Positions 1 to 8,459 of a stretch of DNA of 64,000 nt are shown piece by piece. This stretch comes from an uncultured Peptococcaceae bacterium (lineage in GTDB: Bacteria; Bacillota; Peptococcia; Peptococcales; Peptococcaceae). Both the position numbers and the translations under genes were made by a program. The stretch lies in NCBI GenBank assembly GCA_947254645.1, contig CAMYDW010000003.1, forward strand, positions 62,001-126,000, written 5' to 3'. The notes below the pieces were generated by a model. That model ran no database searches, was not told the origin of the DNA, and saw nothing but the letters and a program-made list of their open reading frames with translations. The first letter of the stretch is position 1; the number at the start of each line of letters is the position of its first letter.

Positions 1-381
1 GGAACGATAAGCATCTATTTTCTTTTGATGTTTGTCCATGAATGGTTGCACGCCATCTGCTATCCTATTAAAAGCGAAAAGCAGATATGGATTTATCAAT
101 TTCAAGCCTTGTTGGTGCATTGCTCAGCGCCAGTGAGCAAACAACGATTTATCTTCATGTTGTTGCTTCCTGTGACTGTCCTTGGTTTTATTCCCTTTGT
201 GGCATGGCTCTTTCTGGCTCCTTATATGTCCTTTGGCGTTTCGCTTATTTGGATGATCGAATCATGGTTGATGATTTTTGGTGGTATTGGCGATCTCTAC
301 AATCTACGGAATATTGTCGCACAAGTGCCGAAATCAGCTTCTGTTTTTAACTATGGCCTTCATACCTTTTGGCTTTTATAA
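1..381 (+). CDS. DUF3267 family putative zincin metalloprotease, 5' end outside window
   Basis: The reading frame is open from base 1, so the gene begins before the window. The visible part has HEWLH near its start (HExxH, the zinc-binding signature of zincins), then two or three hydrophobic segments. The tail carries GD followed by a short helix and ends in N-x-G-xx-T-x-W. This order of membrane-embedded HExxH, PL/VL helices and C-terminal tail matches the DUF3267 putative zincin family as I know it. The substrate is unknown. It stops just before an intrinsic terminator at 394-428. The family call is by pattern recognition only. Confidence 0.7.
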   Translation, partial: GTISIYFLLMFVHEWLHAICYPIKSEKQIWIYQFQALLVHCSAPVSKQRFIFMLLLPVTVLGFIPFVAWLFLAPYMSFGVSLIWMIESWLMIFGGIGDLYNLRNIVAQVPKSASVFNYGLHTFWLL

Positions 382-393
382 AAGCAAAATACA

Positions 394-428
394 ACAGCCT
401 TCCCTATTGTGGGACGGCTGTTTTTTTA
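394..428 (+). terminator. Intrinsic terminator after the DUF3267 gene
   Basis: ACAGCC pairs with GGCTGT around a 16-base loop, which can pair further internally, and a run of seven T follows. It closes the transcript of the partial first gene. Confidence 0.8.
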
Positions 429-557
429 TATCGCTTTCAGGAGGATGGCTGCATAAGAGTGCCCACATAGCATATAAGATATTAAAGCAGTGAAATAGGT
501 ATGCTTATTAATAGATAAGAAACCATCGATTAATAATGAAAAATGGGGGAGCACCAT

Positions 558-743
558 ATGAAAAATAGAACCATTTTGATCAGTACCATGCTATTTCTGG
601 CAACCTTGCTGATAAATTATTTAAGTCCATTGGCAGTTATTTGGGCATTGTGGGGAATCAAAAATAGTGACGATGTCTTACATTTGAATGACACAATGAT
701 TCAAAGCGTCCTCGTTGGCGAAATGCTTTTCTTGGCGGTATAG
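558..743 (+). CDS. Small hydrophobic protein, possibly cut short by an in-frame amber codon
   Basis: A 61-residue ORF starts at the ATG after a GGGGGAG site. It has one hydrophobic N-terminal helix and a second hydrophobic stretch that ends abruptly at TAG (741-743). Read through that TAG, the same frame continues TIWQMKKMKS to a TAA at about 773. That is a typical charged end for a membrane helix, so the native protein may be 10-11 residues longer. I do not recognise a family. It could be a young pseudogene or a tolerated truncation. Confidence 0.45.
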   Translation: MKNRTILISTMLFLATLLINYLSPLAVIWALWGIKNSDDVLHLNDTMIQSVLVGEMLFLAV

Positions 744-784
744 ACCATTTGGCAGATGAAAAAAATGAAATCATAAAGCAAAAA

Positions 785-813
785 GGGCGCTACTCATGGT
801 AGCGTCCTTTTTT
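785..813. terminator. Bidirectional terminator between the small membrane ORF and tmcAL
   Basis: A nine-pair stem (GGGCGCTAC with GTAGCGTCC, one G-T pair) has a 5-base loop. It is flanked by an A-run on the left and a T-run on the right, so it can serve both convergent genes. Confidence 0.8.
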
Positions 814-826
814 CTAAGATAAAAAA

Positions 827-1993
827 TTAATGCGACTGTATTCTTGGTTTTTCTAAAAAATCACGATTCGTTATTGGTTGATGACACAATAAATCAAAAA
901 GGTTTTGTCTATGGATGTCATCTTGTAAATGCTGTTTGCCATTTTCTGAAAGGAGAGGAAGGGCTTTTGCCACATTGAGAATGAGAGGTGCTTTATGTGA
1001 AGCGCCTTTGAGCAGGCATCTTCCTCTTTGACTGGCTCCTAATATTCGCAAATATGGGATTTCTGATGATGCAGCGTGAATCGGCGATAGGATGCTTAAA
1101 ATAAGGCGTCGAATGCGGCTTCTGCTGTAGTGTTTGGTCTGGGCCAATGTTAACAGCGCCTCATAAGAGGTTGCCTCACAAATACTGGCATGAAAACGAT
1201 TTTCCCAGCCATCATGAATGCCAAAACTGTCAGCGAGGGATTGGGGAGAGTGGCTAGCGGCATAGACCTTTAAAGGCCATAAAAGGTCTTCATGCTGTGG
1301 CAAGCTTACCTTAGAGGGCATCCTTTGACACGTTGCTATTGGTAAAAATTGTTCATAAGTAGAGTTGTTCTTATAGAGGGCTTGCCGGATCATACTGGCA
1401 CTGGCTGTCTTGTTATGGCTGTGGAGATTATCATGTGCCACTGTACGTTTGAAACAGTGGAGGGGGATTGTGTCGGGAAGCGCCAATCGATACTGCAAGG
1501 CGAGTCGGTCATTGGGTGTAGAGCGATTATTAGTGTTGAAGCCGCCTTGGTATAAAAAATCTTGACTTGCTTGTGTATAGCTTGTGCCATTTGCAAGGGC
1601 TTCATTGATGAAAGCCTCATAGATTCTTTTATTGTTTTTTAGATAACTTGCTTGTTCTGTAATAGCTGCCGCCTCCCCTGTTTCACTGCCGCAGTAGAGG
1701 GCGTCTAAGGAATGAAATGCACAGAGTGCTTCGACACCGACCGTAGCAAATTGTTCAAGGCTGGCAGTGGCGGCATATTGAGGCAATTCAATGACCACAT
1801 CCACACCATTGGCAAGGGCCATTTCGGCGCGTATCCATTTATCAAAAATAGCTGCTTCACCACGCTGACAAAAAGAGCCGCTCATCACAGAAACAATGAT
1901 CGCCGCCTCCTGCTTTAAGCGAATCTCTTGAACCAATGCCGCATGTCCCAGGTGAAAAGGGTTCCATTCAGCTACAATACCAATCACTTTCAT
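827..1993 (-). CDS. tmcAL: tRNA(Met) cytidine acetate ligase TmcAL (YlbM/UPF0348)
   Basis: In Bacillus this family makes N4-acetylcytidine at the wobble position of elongator tRNA-Met from acetate and ATP, in the cytoplasm. The N-terminus has GIVAEWNPFHLGH, a nucleotidyltransferase motif with HxGH. It is followed by GSFCQRGEAAIFDKW and an ASASMIRQAL segment, all typical of the family. I chose the start at 1993 rather than the upstream codon at 2011 because GGAGGCGATAAG directly precedes it. The protein is 388 residues, normal for the family. It is divergent from yceD-rpmF, as in many Bacillota. Confidence 0.92.
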   Translation of the reverse strand: MKVIGIVAEWNPFHLGHAALVQEIRLKQEAAIIVSVMSGSFCQRGEAAIFDKWIRAEMALANGVDVVIELPQYAATASLEQFATVGVEALCAFHSLDALYCGSETGEAAAITEQASYLKNNKRIYEAFINEALANGTSYTQASQDFLYQGGFNTNNRSTPNDRLALQYRLALPDTIPLHCFKRTVAHDNLHSHNKTASASMIRQALYKNNSTYEQFLPIATCQRMPSKVSLPQHEDLLWPLKVYAASHSPQSLADSFGIHDGWENRFHASICEATSYEALLTLAQTKHYSRSRIRRLILSILSPIHAASSEIPYLRILGASQRGRCLLKGASHKAPLILNVAKALPLLSENGKQHLQDDIHRQNLFDLLCHQPITNRDFLEKPRIQSH

Positions 1994-2116
1994 CTTATCG
2001 CCTCCAATCATCCTCTTAGTATAGCGAATTTATAAATATAAGGCTATGGGGTATTCAAGAGGATATATTTATAATATAATAAATAAGGGAAAAGAGACTG
2101 ACTATTTATTTTTCCC

Positions 2117-2145
2117 TTGACATTACTAGAGTTGACACTTATAAT
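2117..2145 (+). promoter_or_regulatory. Consensus sigma-A type promoter for yceD-rpmF
   Basis: TTGACA at 2117-2122 and TATAAT at 2140-2145 are separated by 17 bases, a perfect consensus. It lies 40 bases before the yceD start. Confidence 0.85.
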
Positions 2146-2184
2146 CAATTAGGTTGAAGTGTTTATTGACACAAGGAGAATCAG

Positions 2185-2718
2185 ATGTCATTAGAAATTG
2201 ATTTATCCAGTTTGCGACAAAATCCTGGACGCACTCAAGATGTGGTGCTTAACAGTGAATATTTAGAGGGGTTGCCTCACGACTTGTCTCTTTCTGAACC
2301 AGTGCAAGTAAATTTGCATCTGGAGGCAGGAGAGCGATTTGTCAAAGCGCTAGGACATATTAGTACTGGTGTGGATACGAATTGTGATCGTTGCTTGGTG
2401 CCTATCCATTATCCATTGTCCTTTGATTTTACGGAGTCGCTCATGAGTACACATGATGTAGATGTTTTGTGTCAGCATGGACAGGATAGAGAGTTGCTTG
2501 AGACAGAAAATTGGCTATATGATTCACCCCATGTGGATTTGAATTATATGGTGCTTGATAAGCTCTTGTCTCAGTTGCCATTTCAACACGTATGTAAAGA
2601 CGATTGTAAAGGCTTATGCCCGCATTGTGGTGTGAATCTCAATGAAGAAAATTGCAGTTGTGATAATCAAGAAATAGATCCTCGCTGGGCAATCCTAGCG
2701 CAACTTAAAGATAACTAA
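2185..2718 (+). CDS. yceD: YceD family (DUF177) protein
   Basis: A 177-residue protein with the DUF177 arrangement: an N-terminal beta-rich half with a CDRC pair (near residue 68), and a conserved C-terminal CxxxCKGLCPHCGVNLN region ending in DPRWAILAQLK. In most bacteria the gene sits directly before rpmF, as here (16-base gap), and it is linked to 23S rRNA accumulation and ribosome assembly. An AAGGAGAATCAG site precedes the ATG. The clustered cysteines suggest metal binding, which is inference. Confidence 0.9.
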   Translation: MSLEIDLSSLRQNPGRTQDVVLNSEYLEGLPHDLSLSEPVQVNLHLEAGERFVKALGHISTGVDTNCDRCLVPIHYPLSFDFTESLMSTHDVDVLCQHGQDRELLETENWLYDSPHVDLNYMVLDKLLSQLPFQHVCKDDCKGLCPHCGVNLNEENCSCDNQEIDPRWAILAQLKDN

Positions 2719-2734
2719 TAGGGAGGTGTAATAG

Positions 2735-2935
2735 ATGGGTGTACAAAAAGGTAAAAGATCCAAAGCAAGAACGCACAAAAAGCGTAGCGCATGGTCCAAA
2801 CTCGATTCCGTTCAGTCTATGACCTGCCCTAACTGCCATGAGCCAAAACTTCCACACCACGTTTGTTCTTCATGCGGCTATTATGATGGTCGTAAAGTTG
2901 GTGCGAAAAAAGAAGTTGCTACTGCAGAAAACTAA
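2735..2935 (+). CDS. rpmF: 50S ribosomal protein L32
   Basis: A 66-residue basic protein beginning MGVQKGKRSKARTHKKRSA, with a zinc ribbon CPNC...CSSCGYY. It is a structural component of the large ribosomal subunit. The length is slightly above the usual 57-60 residues because of a short C-terminal tail. It is co-transcribed with yceD. The fatty acid genes (fapR/plsX) that often follow rpmF are absent and typA follows instead. Confidence 0.97.
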   Translation: MGVQKGKRSKARTHKKRSAWSKLDSVQSMTCPNCHEPKLPHHVCSSCGYYDGRKVGAKKEVATAEN

Positions 2936-2948
2936 TATAGTCTTTGAT

Positions 2949-2985
2949 ACGACCGGTCAAGCATATCTTGACCGGTCGTGTTATT
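2949..2985 (+). terminator. Terminator after rpmF
   Basis: A 12-pair perfect stem (ACGACCGGTCAA with TTGACCGGTCGT) has a short loop. The T-rich stretch that follows is imperfect (GTTATTTCT). Confidence 0.7.
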
Positions 2986-3031
2986 TCTCAGACATTTATG
3001 GAAAAGTTCTGCCATTTCTTAGGAGGAAAAA

Positions 3032-4858
3032 ATGCAAGACCAAACAAAAATTCGTAATATTGCCATTATCGCTCACGTTGACCATGGCAAGACGACCCTT
3101 GTAGACCAAATGTTACGTCAAAGCGGTACTTTCCGTGACAATGAACAAGTCATGGAACGTGTCATGGACAGCAATGACTTAGAACGTGAAAAAGGGATTA
3201 CCATCCTTGCAAAAAACACTTCTATTGACTATAAAGACCATCGTGTCAATATTGTCGATACACCAGGGCACGCTGATTTTGGTGGTGAAGTAGAACGTAT
3301 TATGAAAATGGTCGATGGGGTATTACTCGTTGTCGACGCATACGAAGGCTGCATGCCACAAACTCGTTTTGTGCTCAAAAAAGCTTTAGCTGCACACTTA
3401 ACACCAATTGTTGTCATCAATAAAATGGACAAACCATTTGCACGCCATGAAGAAGTATTGGATGAGGTTGTGGATTTGTTTATTGACTTGGATGCAACCG
3501 AAGATCAATTGGATTTCCCTGTGTTATATGCCAGTGGCGTACAAGGTCTTGCAAGCACCAATCCTAGCGATTTAGGCGAAAACTTACATCCTCTCTTGGA
3601 TGCTATTTTAGAATATATTCCTGCACCAACTGGTGACATCAATGGTCCATTGCAAGCGCAAATTACCTTGATGGACTACAGCGATTTTGTTGGTAAAATT
3701 GCTATTTCTACGATTAATCGAGGCACCATTCATTTGAATGAGAGTGTGTCTATCATGAACCGCGAAGGAAAAATTCGTCAAGTTCGTGTGACAAAACTTT
3801 TTGGTTTCAAGGGATTGAAGCAAGTAGATATCGAAGAGGCTGGTGTGGGTGAAATCGTTGCGATTTCTGGTCTTGGTGAAATTAACGTTGGTGAAACCAT
3901 TTGTGCCCAAAACCAACTTGACCCAATGCCATTTATTTCTATTGAAGAACCAACCATCGAAATGATGTTTATTATCAATAACTCTCCATTTGCAGGTAAA
4001 GATGGGGAACCTGTGACCAGCCGTAAGCTCTATGCACGCTTACAAAAGGAAACAGAAAGTGACATTGCCCTTCATGTACATGAAACAGACAGCGCAGACA
4101 TGTTCCGTGTGTCTGGCCGTGGGGAATTGCATTTGTCTATCTTGATTGAAAAAATGCGTCGTGAAGGCTTAGAATTCCAAGTGTCCATGCCACAAGTTAT
4201 TATTAAAGAAATTGATGGCGTTAAGATGGAGCCTTTTGAATATGTTTCCTTGGATGTGCCAGAAGAATACATGGGCGCTGTGATGGAAAAAATGAGCAAG
4301 CGTAAGGGTGAAATGCACAATATGGCCACACGCAATGGCCAAACACGCTTAGAATATACCATTCCATCTCGTGGCTTGGTAGGCTTTAGAACCCAATTTT
4401 TAACTGATACCCATGGTTATGGTATCATGAATGCTACTTTTGAAGATTATCGTCCATACACTGGTGAAATTGAAGGCCGACGTTCAGGTGCTTTGATTGT
4501 ATTTGAAACTGGTACTTCTACTGCATACGGCTTAAGCAGTGCAGAAGAACGAGGTTCATTGTTCATCGGTGCAGGGGAAGAAGTTTATGAAGGGATGATT
4601 ATTGGCGAATCTAGCCGTGACCAAGACATTGCTGTCAATGTTTGCAAAGGGAAGAAATTAACCAATACCCGTTCTTCAGGGAAAGATGATGCAATTCAAT
4701 TGAAAGGGGCACGCGATATGTCCATGGAACAATGCATCGCTTTCTTAAATGATGATGAATACCTAGAGGTCACTCCAGATCATTTGCGTTTACGTAAACG
4801 TTTCTTAAAAGCAGATGAACGTGCGAAATTTAATAAGAATCGAAAAATGAATAGCTAA
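3032..4858 (+). CDS. typA: Ribosome-associated translational GTPase TypA/BipA
   Basis: A 608-residue GTPase of the elongation factor family. The GTP-binding motifs are clear: AHVDHGKT at residues 14-21, DTPGH at 76-80 and NKMD at 130-133. They are followed by domain II, EF-G-like domains III/V and the BipA-specific C-terminal region with GRRSGALIVFETG. It binds 70S ribosomes and aids assembly and stress translation. An AGGAGGAAAAA site lies just before the ATG, and a strong terminator follows. It appears to be a single-gene transcript. Confidence 0.97.
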   Translation: MQDQTKIRNIAIIAHVDHGKTTLVDQMLRQSGTFRDNEQVMERVMDSNDLEREKGITILAKNTSIDYKDHRVNIVDTPGHADFGGEVERIMKMVDGVLLVVDAYEGCMPQTRFVLKKALAAHLTPIVVINKMDKPFARHEEVLDEVVDLFIDLDATEDQLDFPVLYASGVQGLASTNPSDLGENLHPLLDAILEYIPAPTGDINGPLQAQITLMDYSDFVGKIAISTINRGTIHLNESVSIMNREGKIRQVRVTKLFGFKGLKQVDIEEAGVGEIVAISGLGEINVGETICAQNQLDPMPFISIEEPTIEMMFIINNSPFAGKDGEPVTSRKLYARLQKETESDIALHVHETDSADMFRVSGRGELHLSILIEKMRREGLEFQVSMPQVIIKEIDGVKMEPFEYVSLDVPEEYMGAVMEKMSKRKGEMHNMATRNGQTRLEYTIPSRGLVGFRTQFLTDTHGYGIMNATFEDYRPYTGEIEGRRSGALIVFETGTSTAYGLSSAEERGSLFIGAGEEVYEGMIIGESSRDQDIAVNVCKGKKLTNTRSSGKDDAIQLKGARDMSMEQCIAFLNDDEYLEVTPDHLRLRKRFLKADERAKFNKNRKMNS

Positions 4859-4865
4859 TATCAAA

Positions 4866-4904
4866 ACATCTTTGGCAAATTTGCCAAAGATGTTTTCTTT
4901 TTTT
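4866..4904 (+). terminator. Terminator after typA
   Basis: A perfect 14-base inverted repeat ACATCTTTGGCAAA/TTTGCCAAAGATGT (4866-4893) is followed by TTTCTTTTTTT. Confidence 0.9.
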
Positions 4905-5000
4905 GTGATTGAAGGTCGACAATTTGGGTAAATAAAGAATGTAATGAGTGAACAGAATATAGAGCTGTGAATTTTAAGACAATTTAGAGGAGAAAAAAAT

Positions 5001-5537
5001 ATGAACAAATATGAAGGAACACAAACAGAAAAAAATCTACAAGCTGCGTTTGCTGGGGAATCTCAAGCACGCAATAAATATACCTACTTTGCTGATGTCG
5101 CAAAGGCACAAGGCTTTGAACAAATTGCTGAACTTTTTATTAAAACTGCAAACAATGAGCGTGAACACGCTAAAATGTGGTTCAATGAATTGGCAGGTAT
5201 TGGGGAAACTGCTGACAATTTAAAGGCAGCTGCTGAAGGCGAAAACTACGAATGGACAGATATGTATGAAGATTTCGCTAAAACTGCTGAAGAAGAAGGG
5301 TTCAAAGCATTGGCAACAAAATTCCGTTTGGTTGCTGCTATTGAAAAGCATCATGAAGAACGTTATCGTGCATTGCTTCAAAATGTTGAAAATGCTGCTG
5401 TATTTGAAAAAGGCGAAGAAAAAGTTTGGGAATGCCGCAATTGTGGGCATATTGTGATTGGTAGTAAGGCACCAAAAATGTGTGCAACCTGTGGCGTAGA
5501 ACAAAGCTATTTTGAAGTGAGCGCTGAAAATTATTAA
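5001..5537 (+). CDS. rbr: Rubrerythrin (peroxide reductase)
   Basis: This 178-residue protein reduces hydrogen peroxide in the cytoplasm of anaerobes. The N-terminal ferritin-like four-helix domain has the diiron ligands in E20, the E53-R-E-H56 segment and the E115-KHHEE segment. The C-terminal rubredoxin-like domain carries C145-C148 and C161-C164 for one iron. GAGGAGAAAAAA precedes the ATG. It is flanked by terminators, so it is probably transcribed alone. It supports an anaerobic lifestyle, together with tpx at 35.7 kb. Confidence 0.97.
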   Translation: MNKYEGTQTEKNLQAAFAGESQARNKYTYFADVAKAQGFEQIAELFIKTANNEREHAKMWFNELAGIGETADNLKAAAEGENYEWTDMYEDFAKTAEEEGFKALATKFRLVAAIEKHHEERYRALLQNVENAAVFEKGEEKVWECRNCGHIVIGSKAPKMCATCGVEQSYFEVSAENY

Positions 5538-5551
5538 TTCTTATTAGAGAA

Positions 5552-5578
5552 AAGCATCGACTATATCGATGCTTTTTT
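5552..5578 (+). terminator. Terminator after rubrerythrin
   Basis: AAGCATCGA pairs with TCGATGCTT around a 5-base loop, followed by a T-run. Confidence 0.85.
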
Positions 5579-5650
5579 ATTTTGTTCCATCGCATAATTT
5601 GATGGAGTGTGCTATAGTGATGAAAATATGCAATACTAGGGAGGGTCTGT

Positions 5651-6283
5651 ATGGAAAAAAGAAATTATCAAAAGGAAATGGAAAAAATATTAAAAAGCCT
5701 TGAAGCAAAACCTCCTGTTGGCTTATTGCTGCATAGCTGTTGTGGGCCTTGTTCTTCATATATTTTAGAATATCTAGCACCATATTTTCGTATTGAACTC
5801 TTATTTGACAATCCAAATATTCATCCCTTTAGTGAATATGAACATCGCCTCATGGAACAAAAACGGGTGATTGCCCAGATTGAGGCACCACATGGCATCA
5901 CCCTTCACGAAGGGGTCTATGTGCCTCAGCGTTATTTTGATGCGGTGAAGGGTTTGGAGCATTTAGGCGAAGGCAGTGCACGCTGCTTTGCATGCTATGC
6001 CTTTCGGATGGAGGCTGCTGCCAATTTGGCTGTATCGTTAAATTGTGCTTATTTTGCAACCACCCTTTCAATTAGTCCTTATAAAAATGTTGAACAAATT
6101 AATGCCATCGGTGAAGCCATTGCAGCACGAGTTGGCATTTCGCATCTGCCAAATGATTTTAAAAAACGAGGTGGCTACCAGCGTTCGATTGCCCTTTGTA
6201 AAGATTGGGATATTTATCGTCAGCACTACTGTGGCTGCGTGTTCTCTGAACGAGAGATGTTGGCACAGCGTCAAGAAATATAA
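5651..6283 (+). CDS. queH: Epoxyqueuosine reductase QueH (DUF208)
   Basis: QueH catalyses the last step of queuosine synthesis in tRNA, reducing epoxyqueuosine; it replaces the cobalamin-dependent QueG in many anaerobes. The four signature cysteines are visible: C30 and C31 in HSCCGPCSSY, and C113 and C116 in RCFACYAFR. The TTLSISPYKN motif follows. The 210-residue length is normal. A GGGAGGGTCTGT site precedes the ATG. The other que genes are not in this window. Confidence 0.93.
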   Translation: MEKRNYQKEMEKILKSLEAKPPVGLLLHSCCGPCSSYILEYLAPYFRIELLFDNPNIHPFSEYEHRLMEQKRVIAQIEAPHGITLHEGVYVPQRYFDAVKGLEHLGEGSARCFACYAFRMEAAANLAVSLNCAYFATTLSISPYKNVEQINAIGEAIAARVGISHLPNDFKKRGGYQRSIALCKDWDIYRQHYCGCVFSEREMLAQRQEI

Positions 6284-6321
6284 GAAAAAGCCTTTGAGTA
6301 TCCACTCAAAGGCTTTTTCTT
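6282..6321. terminator. Bidirectional terminator between queH and the phosphoesterase
   Basis: An 18-pair perfect inverted repeat (arms AAGAAAAAGCCTTTGAGT and its complement) with a 4-base loop. It has A-rich and T-rich arm ends, so it serves both convergent genes. It overlaps the last codons of both. Confidence 0.9.
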
Positions 6322-7174
6322 ATATTTCCATGGTATACATGGTGTCTAAAATCTCGGCATAAAGATTTGTTTTGTGAATCCATTTAAAATTATGTCCTAA
6401 AGAAACATTGATATAGTGGGTGCCATTTTTAGTCAAGGTTTTGCGAATGTGAGAATGTGCACAGATACACATATCCACCCCGTATTGCTGATAAAGCTCT
6501 GCGTAAAATTTACTGCCCATAAAAGCAATGGTGGTATTAAAAACATGAGATTGCTTGTAGAGTTCAGGAATAGGCAGCATGTGAATCACCGAGCAAATTT
6601 TCAACTGATTGCCTTGAGGCCGTTCCCTGATTGTTCGCAGTTGTTTTTCCATGAGGCGCAAACTCTTCGCTGTGATTTTTTCGTTGATAAAAGGATCGGC
6701 TTCTGCACCTTGGATATATTTGTATTCAGGATTGCGTTTCAAAAAATTCTGCTTTGTATTTTCATCCATCGATAGATAGCGACGATGGAGGGAATAATCA
6801 TACCAGCTTGGACTGCCAATGATCACCCAATCTTTATAGACAATGGGGTGACGGAATAAGCTGAATCGAGAATGATTGAGCATAAGCTCTAAATACTCAT
6901 CAGCATCAAAACATAAATCTGGATTTTTCTTGAGATGGCGCTTTTTTTGGGCGCAATAAAGCTCGTGGTTTCCTGGAATTTCTAAGATTTTGGTAGAAAC
7001 CTTTTGTGATAAATCATGGTAAAATTCCAGTGCTTGGAATGCACCTGTGTTGGTATCGCCGCAGAAGATGAGCACATCAAGGGCTTCATCCTTGCATACG
7101 CGTGTGAAGGCGTTGAGGAAATTGTGATGGGTGTTGTAATCAATATGTAAATCGCCAATAAATCCTATTTTCAA
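6320..7174 (-). CDS. Calcineurin-like metallophosphoesterase
   Basis: A 284-residue cytoplasmic hydrolase with the standard metallophosphatase series: GDLHID (D8, H10), CGDTN, GNHE and a late CAHSHIRK. It should bind two metal ions and cleave a phosphoester; the substrate cannot be read from the sequence. I prefer the TTG start at 7174 because GAGGTGAT lies at good spacing before it. A GTG at 7183 in the same frame sits inside that ribosome site. It is convergent with queH. Confidence 0.85.
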   Translation of the reverse strand: MKIGFIGDLHIDYNTHHNFLNAFTRVCKDEALDVLIFCGDTNTGAFQALEFYHDLSQKVSTKILEIPGNHELYCAQKKRHLKKNPDLCFDADEYLELMLNHSRFSLFRHPIVYKDWVIIGSPSWYDYSLHRRYLSMDENTKQNFLKRNPEYKYIQGAEADPFINEKITAKSLRLMEKQLRTIRERPQGNQLKICSVIHMLPIPELYKQSHVFNTTIAFMGSKFYAELYQQYGVDMCICAHSHIRKTLTKNGTHYINVSLGHNFKWIHKTNLYAEILDTMYTMEI

Positions 7175-7296
7175 AATGATCACCTCTGTGGGCTAAATGT
7201 AACATTGTCAAAAGGGGGTGTCAAGAGAGAAGGATTGCTCTTTTATTGCCGAAGGGTATATGATACAATATAAAAAATGAGCTAGGAGGAACAATT

Positions 7297-7617
7297 ATGG
7301 CGAAACGTTATTATAACAAGCTGGTGCGTGACAAAGTGCCTGATGCCATTGTTTCTGGCGGTGACAAGGCAGTGACAACCGTATTGGATAGTCACGACGC
7401 ATTTTTAGCTGCTTTAGACGAAAAACTTGATGAGGAATTGGTAGAATATCAAATGTCAAAAAGTCTTTCAGAATTGGCAGATGTGCTTGAAGTGGTCTAT
7501 GCTATTGCAGAATCTAAGGGGTCAAGTATTGAAGAATTGAATGCCATTCGTTTGGAAAAAAGAGAAAAACGTGGTGGTTTCTCTCGTAAAATTCTTTTAA
7601 AAGAAATCATTGAATAA
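7297..7617 (+). CDS. MazG-like house-cleaning nucleotide pyrophosphohydrolase
   Basis: A 106-residue protein beginning YYNKLVRDKVPDAI with a helical EELVEY...ELADVLEVVYAI core. This is the metal-binding ExxE/ExxD pattern of the all-alpha MazG/phosphoribosyl-ATP pyrophosphohydrolase superfamily (COG4997 type). It ends in a KRGGF segment typical of the group. The predicted role is hydrolysis of a non-canonical NTP. It is monocistronic between a ribosome site (AGGAGGAAC) and a strong terminator. Confidence 0.85.
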   Translation: MAKRYYNKLVRDKVPDAIVSGGDKAVTTVLDSHDAFLAALDEKLDEELVEYQMSKSLSELADVLEVVYAIAESKGSSIEELNAIRLEKREKRGGFSRKILLKEIIE

Positions 7618-7620
7618 GCA

Positions 7621-7653
7621 AAAACGCTAGAGTAGACTCTAGCGTTTTATTTT
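7621..7653 (+). terminator. Terminator after the MazG-like gene
   Basis: AAAACGCTAGAGT pairs with ACTCTAGCGTTTT around a 2-3 base loop, followed by ATTTTTTG. Confidence 0.85.
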
Positions 7654-7661
7654 TTGTCGTT

Positions 7662-7689
7662 TTGAAATTACATCTTTCTGTTGTATAAT
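7662..7689 (+). promoter_or_regulatory. Promoter of the racemase-FAD lipoprotein pair
   Basis: TTGAAA (7662-7667) and TATAAT (7684-7689) are separated by 16 bases. It lies 38 bases before the racemase start. Confidence 0.7.
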
Positions 7690-7727
7690 ATATAGTGTTT
7701 TACAAAGGATCCAAAGGAGTGATCACA

Positions 7728-8459
7728 ATGAAAAAGGCAGTAGGCGTCATTGGCGGAGTTGGTCCGATGGCAACCGCTTATTTTATGGAACGCGTCATTG
7801 ATATGACGGAGGCAAAATGTGACCAAGAGCATATCAATATGTTGGTTTTTAATGATTGCGATATCCCTGATAGAACGGCTTTTATTACCGGACAATCGAT
7901 TGATAATCCATTGCCTATCATGGTAGAGGATGCCAAAGCACTAGAAACGCTGGGCTGTCAATTTGTTGTTATACCGTGTAATACGGCGCATTACTTTTAT
8001 GAGGAATTACAAACGCAAGTGTCTATACCAGTGGTTAATATTGTGGAGGAAACCATTCGCTATGCGAAATCACGCTATGAAAATCTTTCTAAAATCGGTA
8101 TTTTAGCCACAAGCGGTACCATTGAAGCAGGTACCTATCAGAAATATGCTGAAGAAGCAGGCATTCAATGGCTCATCCCAGATGCCCCTGCGCAAGAAGC
8201 GCTCATGCATATTATCTATGATGGGGTGAAAGCTGGTAAAAAGGTAGACAAGGAAGCTTTTGATGCTATTGCAAATACCTTGCGCCTTCAAGGCGCACAG
8301 TGTCTGGTATTAGGTTGTACAGAACTTTCGGTGTTGAAAAGAGACCTGCCTATTATCGACTCTGATGTATTAGACTCTATTGATGTTTTGGCTTCTGAAA
8401 CGATTGTGCGTTCAGGAAAAACAGTCAAAGAAGATGTGATGGTGAAAAGAAATGCTTAA
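7728..8459 (+). CDS. Aspartate/glutamate racemase family protein
   Basis: A 243-residue cofactor-independent amino acid racemase. The family's two catalytic cysteines are present, in VIPCNTAHYF and in LGCTELSVL, and the N-terminus has GVIGGVGPMAT. It interconverts L and D forms of aspartate or another amino acid; the substrate is not predictable here. The start at 7728 follows AAAGGAGTGATCACA. An upstream in-frame start at 7695 is less likely because it lies only six bases after the -10 box. The stop overlaps the next gene by 8 bases, which implies translational coupling. Confidence 0.88.
   Translation: MKKAVGVIGGVGPMATAYFMERVIDMTEAKCDQEHINMLVFNDCDIPDRTAFITGQSIDNPLPIMVEDAKALETLGCQFVVIPCNTAHYFYEELQTQVSIPVVNIVEETIRYAKSRYENLSKIGILATSGTIEAGTYQKYAEEAGIQWLIPDAPAQEALMHIIYDGVKAGKKVDKEAFDAIANTLRLQGAQCLVLGCTELSVLKRDLPIIDSDVLDSIDVLASETIVRSGKTVKEDVMVKRNA

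Noticed and set aside
2838..3104. An 88-codon ORF across the rpmF end and the typA start
   Set aside because: It overlaps two certain genes in another frame and crosses a terminator.
7175..7183. GTG start for the metallophosphoesterase
   Set aside because: The codon lies within the GAGGTGAT ribosome site, which fits the TTG nine bases later.
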